A DNA stretch of 37,898 nt, taken from assembly GCA_018242465.1 (NCBI GenBank), contig JAFEBY010000022.1, positions 1 to 37,898 of the forward strand, in the 5' to 3' direction. The DNA is from Pseudomonadota bacterium. GTDB taxonomy: Bacteria > Pseudomonadota > Gammaproteobacteria > Xanthomonadales > Xanthomonadaceae. The notes beneath the pieces were generated by a model. It made no database searches. It was not told where the DNA came from and saw nothing but the letters and a program-made list of their open reading frames with translations. This document shows, piece by piece, positions 26,122-34,458 of the stretch. Positions within the stretch are counted from its first letter, which is position 1; every line of letters starts with the position of its first letter. A program made the position numbers and the translations under genes.

Positions 26122-26188
26122 CACCGGTCATTCCACACACGCCGCGGGCACGTCGAGTCTCCGGGCACCACAAAACGGGAGAAACACG

Positions 26189-26359
26189 ATGGGCAAGGGC
26201 GACCGCAAGACCGCCAAGGGCAAGCGTTACAGCAGCAGCTACGGCAATGCCCGCAGCGCGAAGGCCGTCACCAAGAGCGCCGGCACCTCCGCCGCGCCGG
26301 TGGCGAAGAAGGCTGCCGCCAAGAAAGTGGTCGCGAAGAAGGCAGCCAAGTCGGCCTGA
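26189..26359 (+). CDS. 30S ribosomal protein THX with Lys/Ala-rich tail
   Basis: 56 residues. Begins MGKGDRKTAKGKRYSSSYGN, the signature of bacterial THX, a small basic protein of the 30S head. After residue 22 comes a tail rich in Ala, Lys and Val (KKAAAKKVVAKKAAKSA) that resembles histone-H1-like tails. Ribosome site GGGAGA lies 8-13 nt upstream. An intrinsic terminator follows. Too small for routine gene finding but the family match is clear. Confidence 0.88.
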   Translation: MGKGDRKTAKGKRYSSSYGNARSAKAVTKSAGTSAAPVAKKAAAKKVVAKKAAKSA

Positions 26360-26386
26360 TTCAGGCGACATGCTGCAGACACGAAG

Positions 26387-26409
26387 CCCCGCAGAGATGC
26401 GGGGTTTTG
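26387..26409 (+). terminator. Intrinsic terminator after the THX gene
   Basis: CCCCGC/GCGGGG stem (26387-26392 with 26399-26404), 6-nt loop, then a T-rich run. Confidence 0.8.
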
Positions 26410-26540
26410 TTTTTTCCGCAAGGGTTCCTGCTTTGCCGGCATTCCGGCTCACTCGGACCTGAACGCGCCGCGGGTATCGTGTCAACACGCATGGCGAGCT
26501 GGCGTTGTATCCGACATCACGTCAAGCCAAGGAAATCCGG

Positions 26541-26906
26541 ATGTCTTCACGCATTGCAGGTCTGCTGATCGTCGCCACTCTCACTTCGGTCGCGTCGGGC
26601 TGCGTCGAGGAGCGCCCGGTTTATCGTCATCCGCGTCCAGTGGTCGTGGAACGGCGGGCTCCGCCGCCGGAAGTGGTGGAAGTGATCGCTCCGCTGCCGC
26701 CACCGCCACGCATCGTGGAAGAACTGCCGCCGCCGCGCCCCGGCTTCATCTGGGCACGCGGATACTGGCATTGGGACGGTCGGCGCTATGTCGGCATGCC
26801 AGGTCACTGGGAGGCTGTCCGTCCCGGCTATCACTACGTGCATCCGCACTGGGAACAGCGCAATGACGGATGGCATCTCCGCGTAGGCGTGTGGGTGGGT
26901 GACTGA
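26541..26906 (+). CDS. YXWXX/WXXGXW-repeat lipoprotein
   Basis: 121 residues. Signal sequence with a lipobox (SVASGC, Cys21), then a Pro/Val-rich stretch (PPPEVVEVIAPLPPPPR), then repeats of the type GFIWARGYWHWDGRRYVGMPGHW and YVHPHWEQRNDGWHL. Such repeats occur in small envelope proteins of unknown function. AAGGAAA at 26529-26535 supports the start. The upstream gap 26410-26540 has an inverted repeat CGTGT-CA-ACACG (26478-26489) but no clear promoter. Converges on the dipeptidase gene with 2 nt between stops. Confidence 0.8.
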   Translation: MSSRIAGLLIVATLTSVASGCVEERPVYRHPRPVVVERRAPPPEVVEVIAPLPPPPRIVEELPPPRPGFIWARGYWHWDGRRYVGMPGHWEAVRPGYHYVHPHWEQRNDGWHLRVGVWVGD

Positions 26907-26908
26907 AC

Positions 26909-28108
26909 TCAGCGCTTCGCGCCGTTCTCCACCGCCGTCCACACTCTCAGCAGGTTGCCGCCGAGGATCTTGCGGATGTCGCCATCGCGCAGCCCACGTG
27001 CTTGCAGGCCCGCGACCAGGTTCGGATAGTCGGCGACGCTTTGCAGTTGCACCGGCAGCGCACCATCCACGCCGTCGAAGTCGGAACCGATGCCGACATG
27101 GTCGATGCCGATCAGCTTGACCGCGTAGACGATCTGGTCGATGACCGCGGAAATATCAGTCTTGGGTACCGGATGTCCGCGATCCCAGCGCGCGGCGAAT
27201 TCGGCCTCGTCCTCGATCGGCTTGCCTGCAACTTTGGCGGCGAGATTGCGCAAGCGCAGGTCTTCGCGTGCACGGAAGCTGTCCTGCATGTCGGCGGCGG
27301 CCTTGGGATTGACGAAGCCGCTGCCGAAGGTGATTTGCACCACGCCGCCTTTTGCGGCGATCGCCTTGGCTACCTCGTCACTGGCGTTGCGTTCGAAACC
27401 GGGGGTGAAATGGCGCATGCCGGAATGGCTGGCGATCACCGGTACGCGGCTCAGCTTGATCGCTTCCAGTGCCGATTCGTCGGAGAGATGCGAGACATCG
27501 ACCATGATGCCGAGGCGATTCATTTCCTTCACCACGTCGCGCCCAAACGGGCTCAGGCCATGCCATTTGCGTTCAACGCCGTAGGAGGAATCGGCGATGC
27601 GGTTGGCGGCACTGTGGGCAAGGGTGATGTAACGCACGCCACGGTCGTAAAAGAATGCCAGGCGACGCAGATCGCTGCCGATCGGCGCGCCGTTTTCCAT
27701 GCCGAAGGGCAGCAGCACGACGCCGGGCTTGCGACGGGCGAGATCGTGCGGCGAACGCATCAGCGCGAACTTGTCGGGATGGCGTTGCACCAAGGCTTCG
27801 ATCGAGTCGATCATCGCGTTGGCGACCTGATAGGCCTTGTCTTGGGCGTCCTGCCCGGGCGAGGTGTAGATCGACATGAAGGCGACCTTGAGTCCGCCTT
27901 GCTGTGCCTTCGGCCAGTCGAATTCGCGATCGGTACGCCGGCCCAGGTCGCGCCAGGCATCCTGCAGCATCTCGGGGCCGTCGATGTGGGTGTCGACGAT
28001 GATCGCGTCGTGTGCCAGCTTGCGCGCGGCGGGCGTGGCCTGCGCCAGGGCGAGTGCAGGCATTGCGGCGAGCAGGGCGGCGGCGAACAGGGAATGCAGA
28101 GACTTCAT
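26909..28108 (-). CDS. Membrane dipeptidase, peptidase family M19
   Basis: 399 residues. Signal peptide MKSLHSLFAAALLAAMPALA, so periplasmic. Zinc-site motifs of renal-dipeptidase relatives: His41 and Asp43 in VDTHID, the bridging Glu in GMENG, VIASHSGMRHF, and HVGIGSDFDG near the C-terminus. It cleaves dipeptides, possibly ones with D-residues; the native substrate is unknown. Ribosome site GGAGAT upstream. It is 32 nt downstream of hutI and may be last in a ClC-hutI-dipeptidase operon. Confidence 0.92.
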   Translation of the reverse strand: MKSLHSLFAAALLAAMPALALAQATPAARKLAHDAIIVDTHIDGPEMLQDAWRDLGRRTDREFDWPKAQQGGLKVAFMSIYTSPGQDAQDKAYQVANAMIDSIEALVQRHPDKFALMRSPHDLARRKPGVVLLPFGMENGAPIGSDLRRLAFFYDRGVRYITLAHSAANRIADSSYGVERKWHGLSPFGRDVVKEMNRLGIMVDVSHLSDESALEAIKLSRVPVIASHSGMRHFTPGFERNASDEVAKAIAAKGGVVQITFGSGFVNPKAAADMQDSFRAREDLRLRNLAAKVAGKPIEDEAEFAARWDRGHPVPKTDISAVIDQIVYAVKLIGIDHVGIGSDFDGVDGALPVQLQSVADYPNLVAGLQARGLRDGDIRKILGGNLLRVWTAVENGAKR

Positions 28109-28140
28109 GGTGCGATCTCCATCAAGTTTGGAAAAAACGG

Positions 28141-29376
28141 TCAGGTGATTTGCTTGCCATTGCAATACACGGAGCGTGCAAGACGTCCGCCCAGCCAATA
28201 ACAAAGCTCGGCCGGTTGCGCGACATTCCACAGCACGAAGTCGGCGCGTTGGCCGATGCGCAGCGTGCCGCGATCGTGCAGGGCGAGTGCGCGCGCCGCG
28301 TGCACGGTTGCACCGCGCAGGGCTTCTTCTGGCGTCATGCGGAAATGCATGGTGGCGAGTTGCATGGCCTGGCGCAGCGAACGCAGCGGCGAGGTGCCGG
28401 GATTGCAGTCGGTCGCGACCGCCATCGCCACGCTGTGCCGGCGCAGCAGGTCGAGTGGTGGCAGTTTGGTCTCGCGCAGGACATGGAAGGCGCCGGGCAA
28501 CAACACCGCGACGGTTCCGGATTCCGCCATCGCGCGCACGCCGGCTTCGGACGTGTGTTCGATGTGGTCGGCGGAGAGGCCGGAGAATTCCGCAGCCAGC
28601 GCCGCGCCGCCGAGATCGCTCAATTGATCGGCGTGCAGCTTCACCGGGAGGCCCAATGCGCGCGCGGCCTCGAACACGCGCCGGGTCTGAGCCGGCGAGA
28701 AGCCGATACCTTCGCAGAAGGCGTCGACGGCGTCGATCAGCCCTTCCGCATGCAGGCGCGGCAGCCATTCGATCACCGCGTCGATGTAGTCGTCGGCGCG
28801 TCCGGTGTATTCCGGCGGCAAGGCGTGGGCGGCGAGGCAGGTCGTGCGCACGGTGATGCCGGTGCGTTCGCCGACTGCACGCGCAACTCGCAGCATCTTG
28901 CGTTCGTTGTCGAAGTCGAGGCCGTAGCCGGACTTGATTTCGAGCGTCGTCACGCCATCGGCGATCAGGTCGAGCACGCGTGGCAATGATGCCTGCAGCA
29001 ATTCTTCTTCGCTGGCGGCGCGCACCGCGCGCACGCTGGACAGGATGCCGCCGCCGGCACGCGCGATGTCCTCGTAACTCGCGCCTTGCAGGCGCAACTC
29101 GAATTCATGGGCACGGTCGCCTGCGAAGACGACATGGGTGTGGCAGTCGATCAGTCCCGGGGTGATGAGGCCACTGACTTCGACAGGCATGGCGATGGTG
29201 GCGATGTCCTGCGGCATCCCCGTGCGTGGACCGACATAGGTGATGCGGCCGTCGCGCCAGGCCAACGCGCCGTCTTCGATCAGGCCGTAGCCTGTTCGTG
29301 TCTGATTGAAGCCGGCATCCAGCGTGGCCAGGGTCGGCCCGAGCAGGAGTCCGCTGTCGGGGGAAGGTTCAGCCAT
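28141..29376 (-). CDS. hutI: Imidazolonepropionase
   Basis: 411 residues. Amidohydrolase metal site HTH (79-81) in [22 protein letters not shown], the HutI block [30 protein letters not shown] and the Asp of [10 protein letters not shown]. It opens the imidazolone ring to give N-formimino-L-glutamate, the third step of histidine breakdown. The ATG overlaps the ClC stop (ATGGCTGA), so translation is coupled to the channel gene. The product is the substrate of HutF encoded nearby. hutH and hutU are not in the window. Confidence 0.96.
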   Translation of the reverse strand: MAEPSPDSGLLLGPTLATLDAGFNQTRTGYGLIEDGALAWRDGRITYVGPRTGMPQDIATIAMPVEVSGLITPGLIDCHTHVVFAGDRAHEFELRLQGASYEDIARAGGGILSSVRAVRAASEEELLQASLPRVLDLIADGVTTLEIKSGYGLDFDNERKMLRVARAVGERTGITVRTTCLAAHALPPEYTGRADDYIDAVIEWLPRLHAEGLIDAVDAFCEGIGFSPAQTRRVFEAARALGLPVKLHADQLSDLGGAALAAEFSGLSADHIEHTSEAGVRAMAESGTVAVLLPGAFHVLRETKLPPLDLLRRHSVAMAVATDCNPGTSPLRSLRQAMQLATMHFRMTPEEALRGATVHAARALALHDRGTLRIGQRADFVLWNVAQPAELCYWLGGRLARSVYCNGKQIT

Positions 29377-30688
29377 GGGAAGCGGCCGTGGGGGCGGGGG
29401 ACGATTGTTGCAGCAATCGCAGCGCCAGCGCCTTGTAGACCGGCATCTTGCACACCAGCATCGATGTCGTGCGCGCAAAGAGCGCCACCGCGAGAATCGG
29501 CAGCAACATGTCGCTGCTGTCGGTCATCTCCATGGTGATGATGGCCGAGGTAAGTGGCGCCTGGGTCACGCCGGATAGATAGCCGCACATGCCCAGCAGC
29601 ACGACGGCCGATGCGGGGGCTGCCGGGAACAATGGCGCCAGGTTCTGGCCGAGGCCCGCGCCAGCAGACAGTGCCGGGGAGAACAGGCCGCCGGGAATGC
29701 CGGCAAGGTAGGACACGAGATTGGCGAGCAGCTTGGCGATGCCGAAGCCCTGTCCGGGAATGTCCTGTTGCAACAACGCGCCTCGCGCCTGTGCGTAGCC
29801 GGTGCCGAAGACGCCATCGCCGAAGGCATATCCCAGCAACGACAATGCAATGCCGCAGGCAATCGCCAGCAGGACCGGGTGGCGCCGGCGCAACGGGCCG
29901 ATCACCGGCATGTCGGGCGCAGTCAACGCAAGCAAGGCACGACTGAAGACACCCCCGGCAAGCCCGCACAGGATTCCGCAAACGGGAACCGCAAGCCAGC
30001 CGCTGCCGAAGGTGATGTGCGTCGAGACGTGGCCGAAGTAGACGTAATCCCCCAGAAGACCCAACGACACCACGCCACCGATGATGACGGCCGTCAGCAA
30101 CGTGCCCGAGAAGCGATGCTCGAAGGCGCCGCCGAGTTCCTCGATGGCGAATACCACGCCCGCCAGTGGCGTGTTGAACGCTGCCGCGATCCCCGCTGCG
30201 CCGCCGGCCAGCAGGAAGCGTGCGCCTTGCTGCGGATCGGCGAATCCGAAACGCCGCCCGATCCAGTGCATCAGGCCGGCACCGATATGGACGGTTGGGC
30301 CTTCGCGGCCGATCGAAGCGCCGCCCAGCAATCCGGCCAGTGTCAGCCCCAATTTGGCGAAGGCGATCTTCGGGGAGAGTTGCGCTTCGCGCCATTCGAC
30401 CGGTTGATCGAGCGCGGCGATGACCTGGGGAATGCCGCTGCCGCGCGTGGCTTGCATGCCGCGAGCGGTGAGCCACGACAGAACACCGAACATCAGGGGC
30501 GGCAACGCCAGCGATGCCAGCGGCCATTGGCGATGCAGCCACATGAAGCCCCGGAAGGCGGCGTCGCTGCCCTTGGCGAACAGGATCGAGGCCAGGGCAA
30601 CCACGACCGCACCGCACCACAGCGCCATTCGCCGACGCCAACTCTCGGATGAAGCGAGCAGGATGGGAGCGTGCGAGTGCGGATCCAT
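29369..30688 (-). CDS. ClC-family chloride/proton antiporter
   Basis: 439 residues with 10 or more membrane segments. Selectivity motifs: GSGIPQ (83-88), GREGP with the gating Glu129, and GGLFSPAL. Glu184 in [11 protein letters not shown] aligns with the internal proton glutamate of exchange-type ClCs, so Cl-/H+ antiport is more likely than a channel. No CBS domains. I chose the ATG at 30688 (MDPHSHAP); an in-frame ATG at 30805 would run through the hutF gene. TGC-GAGAAT lies 8 nt upstream as a possible -10. Confidence 0.9.
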   Translation of the reverse strand: MDPHSHAPILLASSESWRRRMALWCGAVVVALASILFAKGSDAAFRGFMWLHRQWPLASLALPPLMFGVLSWLTARGMQATRGSGIPQVIAALDQPVEWREAQLSPKIAFAKLGLTLAGLLGGASIGREGPTVHIGAGLMHWIGRRFGFADPQQGARFLLAGGAAGIAAAFNTPLAGVVFAIEELGGAFEHRFSGTLLTAVIIGGVVSLGLLGDYVYFGHVSTHITFGSGWLAVPVCGILCGLAGGVFSRALLALTAPDMPVIGPLRRRHPVLLAIACGIALSLLGYAFGDGVFGTGYAQARGALLQQDIPGQGFGIAKLLANLVSYLAGIPGGLFSPALSAGAGLGQNLAPLFPAAPASAVVLLGMCGYLSGVTQAPLTSAIITMEMTDSSDMLLPILAVALFARTTSMLVCKMPVYKALALRLLQQSSPAPTAASHG

Positions 30689-30696
30689 GACGCGCC

Positions 30697-30702
30697 ATTC
30701 TC
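30697..30702 (-). promoter_or_regulatory. Possible extended -10 for the ClC-hutI operon
   Basis: GAGAAT preceded by TGC on the minus strand, 8 nt from the ATG. The same 9-mer TGCGAGAAT occurs before the arginine leader (32002-32010). Confidence 0.35.
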
Positions 30703-30724
30703 GCACGCGCGCGCAGGCATCCGG

Positions 30725-30730
30725 CACAAT
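30725..30730 (+). promoter_or_regulatory. Possible -10 for hutF, leaderless
   Basis: CACAAT, 6 nt before the ATG at 30737. Divergent from the ClC candidate within a 48-bp gap. Confidence 0.35.
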
Positions 30731-30736
30731 GACCAG

Positions 30737-31975
30737 ATGGCGCACGCACCCCTCATGCAACGCACCCACGCCGGTTGGCAGACGCCGGGCATCGCCAATC
30801 TCCATTCACACGCCTTCCAGCGCGCGATGGCGGGGTTGAGCGAACGGCAAACCCATCCCGAGGATTCGTTCTGGACTTGGCGTGAAACGATGTATGCGCT
30901 GGCAGCGCGCTTCGATCCGGAGTCGCTGCATGCGGTGGCGTCGCAGTTGTATGCGGAGATGCTGGAAGCCGGCTACACCACCGTCTGCGAATTCCACTAT
31001 CTGCATCATCAGCCCGATGGTCGTCCCTACGATGACGCTGCGGCGATGTCGCGGGCGTTGATCGAAGCGGCGCGTGAAACGGGGATCCGCCTGACCTTGT
31101 TGCCGGTGCTCTACATGACCGGCGGGTTCGATGGCCGACCGTTGTCGGAACGCCAGCGCCGTTTCGGCCATGAGGTTGATGCATATCTGCGCTTGATCGA
31201 AGTCCTGCGCAAGGAAGTGAACGAATCGCTGCGCGTCGGTTGCGCGCTGCACAGTCTTCGCGCAGTGCCGGAAGCAGCGATGCAGGAAGTGATTGCCGGA
31301 TTGCCGCACGGTGCCCGCATCCATGTCCATATCGCCGAGCAGATCCCGGAAGTGGAGGAGTGCATGGCGTTGCGTGGAGCGCGCCCGGTACGCTGGTTGC
31401 TGGATCACGCCGATGTCGATGCACGCTGGACGCTGGTGCATGCAACCCATCTCGACGCCGGCGAAGTGCGCGATCTCGCCGCCTCCGGCGCGACCGCGGC
31501 GATCTGCACCACGACCGAGGGCAATCTCGGTGATGGGTTCTTCCCGTTTCGCGACTATCTCGACCACGGCGGTTGCTGGGGCATCGGTTCCGACTCGCAC
31601 ATCTCGGTGTCGCCGATCGAGGAGCTGCGCTGGCTGGAGTACGGCCAGCGCCTGCAGCGCCAGCGCCGCAACATCGCCACCACGCCGGAATCGCCCAGCG
31701 TTGGCGAGACCCTGCTGGCCGGCGTCGCTGCCAGCGCCGCGCAATCGACCGGCTTCGCGCAACAGGACAGGATGGTGCTGGATGCCGACGCGCCGATCCT
31801 GGCCGCTGCCACCGACGTTGACGTCGCCGATCGCTGGATCTTTTCGGGCAACCGGCCGGTGGTGAGAGGCGTCGAGGTGGCAGGTCGGGAGGTGGTTGCC
31901 GAAGGGCGGCACCTTGCCCACGAGGCCATCGAAGCACGCTACCGGCGGGCGCTGCCCCGGCTGTTGCAGTCGTAA
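30737..31975 (+). CDS. hutF: Formimidoylglutamate deiminase, short N-terminus
   Basis: 412 residues from the ATG at 30737. Amidohydrolase motifs: HSH (23-25) in GIANLHSHAFQRAMAGLSER, HVHIAEQ, VHATHL and SDSHISVSP. HutF turns formiminoglutamate into formylglutamate and ammonia. Usual HutF proteins have roughly 45-50 residues of beta-sandwich before the HSH motif; here only about 20 precede it, while the C-terminal half of that sandwich is present. In-frame ATGs at 30671 (longer, overlaps ClC) and 30752 are alternatives, but none restores the missing part. Confidence 0.9.
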   Translation: MAHAPLMQRTHAGWQTPGIANLHSHAFQRAMAGLSERQTHPEDSFWTWRETMYALAARFDPESLHAVASQLYAEMLEAGYTTVCEFHYLHHQPDGRPYDDAAAMSRALIEAARETGIRLTLLPVLYMTGGFDGRPLSERQRRFGHEVDAYLRLIEVLRKEVNESLRVGCALHSLRAVPEAAMQEVIAGLPHGARIHVHIAEQIPEVEECMALRGARPVRWLLDHADVDARWTLVHATHLDAGEVRDLAASGATAAICTTTEGNLGDGFFPFRDYLDHGGCWGIGSDSHISVSPIEELRWLEYGQRLQRQRRNIATTPESPSVGETLLAGVAASAAQSTGFAQQDRMVLDADAPILAAATDVDVADRWIFSGNRPVVRGVEVAGREVVAEGRHLAHEAIEARYRRALPRLLQS

Positions 31976-31981
31976 CCATGG

Positions 31982-32010
31982 TTGCAGTGCACAACGGAGG
32001 GTGCGAGAAT
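31982..32010 (+). promoter_or_regulatory. Candidate promoter of the arginine operon
   Basis: TTGCAG (31982-31987), 17-bp spacer, GAGAAT (32005-32010) preceded by TGC. Predicted start falls at or near 32017, the A of the leader ATG. No ArgR-type AT-rich box is seen here. Confidence 0.5.
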
Positions 32011-32016
32011 CGCCGG

Positions 32017-32106
32017 ATGCGCACCTGCACCGACGCCATCTACCTGTCTGCCGCAGCCATGGCCACCGGCATGACGTCGCGCGCGCGCCGACCGTACGAG
32101 CACTGA
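32017..32106 (+). CDS. Arginine-rich leader peptide (putative)
   Basis: 29 codons ending in TGA. Arg codons at positions 2, 22, 24 and 25, giving S-R-A-R-R-P-Y-E-H at the end. The stop is 5 nt before the proposed antiterminator arm and about 40 nt before the terminator hairpin. GGAGGG at 31996-32001 is too far (15 nt) to be a good ribosome site and lies upstream of the predicted transcript start, so translation would be leaderless. As a ribosome-stalling sensor it would report charged tRNA-Arg. Confidence 0.5.
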   Translation: MRTCTDAIYLSAAAMATGMTSRARRPYEH

Positions 32107-32172
32107 CTCCGGCCGGTTCGAATCGCTGCGCGTGTGCAGCCAAGTGAAGCCCGGCCCAGCGCCGGGCTTTTT
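32107..32172 (+). promoter_or_regulatory. Putative arginine attenuator (antiterminator/terminator switch)
   Basis: GGCCGG (32111-32116) can pair with CCGGCC (32151-32156), enclosing a small hairpin GCTGC/GCAGC (32125-32129 with 32136-32140). That pairing uses the 5' arm of the terminator (32147-32155), so the two structures exclude each other. A ribosome stalled at the Arg codons (32080-32091) leaves 32111-32116 free; one that reaches the stop covers it. Confidence 0.5.
32147..32172 (+). terminator. Intrinsic terminator 41 nt before argF'
   Basis: AAGCCCGGC/GCCGGGCTT (32147-32155 with 32161-32169), 5-nt loop CCAGC, then a run of T. It sits between the candidate promoter and argF', and no promoter is visible in 32173-32212, so it must be passed to express the operon. 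Confidence 0.85.
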
Positions 32173-32212
32173 CGTTTTCCTCCCATCCCCTTCTTCCCCA
32201 TTGAATCCACCG

Positions 32213-33217
32213 ATGAAACATTTCCTCAATACCCAGGACTGGACCCGCGCCGAACTCGATGCGGTGCTCGCCGACGCTGCCCGTTACAAGCAGCACAAGT
32301 TCGGCGACGTGTTGAAAGGCCAGGGGGTGGCGCTGGTGTTCTTCAATCCTTCGTTGCGCACCCGCACCAGTTTCGAGCTGGGCACGTTCCAGTTGGGTGG
32401 CCATGCCGTGGTGCTGCAACCGGGCAAGGACGCCTGGCCGATCGAATTCGATCTGGGGACGGTGATGGACGGCGAGGCAGAGGAACACATCGCCGAAGTG
32501 GCGAAGGTGTTGTCGCGCTATGTCGACCTGATTGGCGTGCGTGCCTTCCCCAAGTTCATCGATTGGTCGGTCGATCGCCAGGATCGCGTGTTGAAGGGCT
32601 TCGCAAAGTATTCGACGGTACCGGTGATCAACATGGAAACGATCACCCATCCCTGCCAGGAACTGGCGCATGCGCTGGCGCTGCAGGAACACTTCGGCAC
32701 CACGGATCTGCGTGGCAAGAAGTACGTGCTGACCTGGACCTATCATCCGAAGGCGCTGAACACCGCGGTCGCCAATTCCGCGCTGACCATCGCCACGCGC
32801 ATGGGCATGGACGTGACCCTGCTGTGCCCGACGCCGGAATACGTGCTGGATGAGCGTTACATGGGCTGGGCGGCGCAGAACGTCGCCGAGAGCGGCGGTT
32901 CGCTCGCGATCAGCCACGACATCGACAGCGCCTACCGCGATGCCGACGTGGTCTATGCCAAGAGCTGGGGCGCGCTGCCGTACTTCGGCAACTGGGAGCA
33001 GGAAAAACCCATTCGCGACCAGTTCAAGCACTTCATCGTCGACGAACGCAAGATGGGCCTGACCAACAACGGCGTGTTCTCGCACTGCCTGCCGCTGCGC
33101 CGCAACGTCAAGGCCACCGATGGCGTGATGGATTCGCCCAACTGCATCGCCATCGACGAAGCCGAGAACCGCCTGCATGTGCAGAAGGCGGTGATGGCCG
33201 CGCTGGCCAGGCAATAA
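32213..33217 (+). CDS. argF': N-acetylornithine carbamoyltransferase
   Basis: 334 residues. Carbamoyl-phosphate motif [13 protein letters not shown] and [10 protein letters not shown], plus blocks specific to the acetylornithine enzyme of Xanthomonas: [31 protein letters not shown] and [15 protein letters not shown], where Lys300 matches the carboxylated lysine reported for that enzyme. It makes N-acetylcitrulline, so ordinary ornithine transcarbamylase is not used here. First gene of the operon, 107 nt after the leader peptide stop; no strong ribosome site before the ATG at 32213. Confidence 0.96.
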   Translation: MKHFLNTQDWTRAELDAVLADAARYKQHKFGDVLKGQGVALVFFNPSLRTRTSFELGTFQLGGHAVVLQPGKDAWPIEFDLGTVMDGEAEEHIAEVAKVLSRYVDLIGVRAFPKFIDWSVDRQDRVLKGFAKYSTVPVINMETITHPCQELAHALALQEHFGTTDLRGKKYVLTWTYHPKALNTAVANSALTIATRMGMDVTLLCPTPEYVLDERYMGWAAQNVAESGGSLAISHDIDSAYRDADVVYAKSWGALPYFGNWEQEKPIRDQFKHFIVDERKMGLTNNGVFSHCLPLRRNVKATDGVMDSPNCIAIDEAENRLHVQKAVMAALARQ

Positions 33218-33243
33218 CTCTCAATTTTCACGGATATTCCCAG

Positions 33244-34458
33244 ATGACCGCTTCAGAATCGAAAGACATCGTCCTCGCCTTTTCCGGCGGACTCGACACC
33301 AGTTTTTGCGTGCCCTACCTGAAGGAACGCGGCTGGAACGTGCACACCGTCTTTGCCGATACCGGTGGCGTGGATGCGGACGAGCGTGCCTTCATCGAGG
33401 CGCGCGCGGCGGAACTCGGCGTGGCTTCGCACATCACCGTCGATGGCGGTCCGGCGATCTGGGACGGCTTCGTCAAGCCGTTCGTGTGGGCAGGCGAGGG
33501 CTACCAGGGTCAGTATCCGTTGCTGGTGTCTGACCGCTACCTGATCGTTGATGCCGCGCTGGCGCGCGCGCATGCGCTCGGCACGAATGCCATCGCGCAT
33601 GGCTGCACCGGCATGGGCAATGACCAGGTGCGTTTCGACCTGGCGGTCAAGGCCAGCGGTGATTACCGCATCGTCGCGCCGATCCGTGAAATCCAGAAGG
33701 AACACACCCAGACCCGCGCCTATGAGCAGAAATATCTGGAAGAGCGTGGCTTCGGCGTGCGCGCCAAGCAGCAGCAGTACACCATCAACGAGAACCTGCT
33801 GGGCGTGACGCTGTCCGGCGGCGAGATTGATGCCTGGAAGGCGCCTGGCGAAGGCGCGCGTGGCTGGTGCAAGCCGCGTTCGGAATGGCCGGCACAGCCG
33901 CTGCGGGTCACGCTGAAGTTCATCGAAGGTGAAGCCGTCGCAATCGATGGCGAAGCGCTGCATGGCGCGCAATTGCTGGCGAAGCTCAACGCGCTGTTCG
34001 CGCCGTATGGTGTCGGTCGTGGCATGTACACCGGCGACACCACCATCGGGCTGAAGGGTCGCATCGTGTACGAAGCGCCGGGCCTCATCACATTGCTGGC
34101 CGCCCATCGCGCGCTGGAAGAAGCGGTGTTGTCCAAGCAGCAGAATCGTTTCAAGCCCGAGATCGCCCGCAAGTGGGTCGAGCTGGTCTACGAAGGCTTC
34201 TATTCCGATCCGCTCAAGGCCGATCTTGAAGACTTCCTCAAGTCGAGCCAGCGCAAGGTCAATGGTGAAGTGGTGGTGGAAACCTCCGGCGCGCGCGTCG
34301 ATGCGGTGGAAGTGCGTTCGCCGCATATCCTCCACGCCAAGGGCGCGACCTATGCGCAGTCGGCCGACTGGGGCGTGGAAGAAGCGGAAGGCTTCATCAA
34401 GCTGTTCGGCATGAGCAGCACCCTGTGGGCCGAGGTCAACCAAGACGGCAATGACTGA
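33244..34458 (+). CDS. argG: Argininosuccinate synthase
   Basis: 404 residues. ATP loop AFSGGLDTS (12-20), citrulline/aspartate segments [13 protein letters not shown] and ENLLG, and the C-terminal tail VNQDGND. It joins citrulline and aspartate using ATP. Sequence and order fit the Xanthomonas-type enzyme. 26 nt after argF'; the stop overlaps the argE start (ATGACTGA). Confidence 0.97.
   Translation: MTASESKDIVLAFSGGLDTSFCVPYLKERGWNVHTVFADTGGVDADERAFIEARAAELGVASHITVDGGPAIWDGFVKPFVWAGEGYQGQYPLLVSDRYLIVDAALARAHALGTNAIAHGCTGMGNDQVRFDLAVKASGDYRIVAPIREIQKEHTQTRAYEQKYLEERGFGVRAKQQQYTINENLLGVTLSGGEIDAWKAPGEGARGWCKPRSEWPAQPLRVTLKFIEGEAVAIDGEALHGAQLLAKLNALFAPYGVGRGMYTGDTTIGLKGRIVYEAPGLITLLAAHRALEEAVLSKQQNRFKPEIARKWVELVYEGFYSDPLKADLEDFLKSSQRKVNGEVVVETSGARVDAVEVRSPHILHAKGATYAQSADWGVEEAEGFIKLFGMSSTLWAEVNQDGND

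Noticed and set aside
26478-26489. Inverted repeat CGTGT-CA-ACACG upstream of the YXWXX lipoprotein gene
   Set aside because: Short, with no flanking promoter I can place; could be chance in GC-rich sequence.
31976-32212. Reading the hairpin at 32147 simply as the hutF terminator
   Set aside because: It is about 170 nt from the hutF stop, and no promoter lies between it and argF', so it would block argF' unless regulated. Kept as a possible alternative, not the main call.
30806-33214. 802-codon open frame opposite hutF and argF'
   Set aside because: Spans two well-supported genes and the arginine leader; no motif or start signal.
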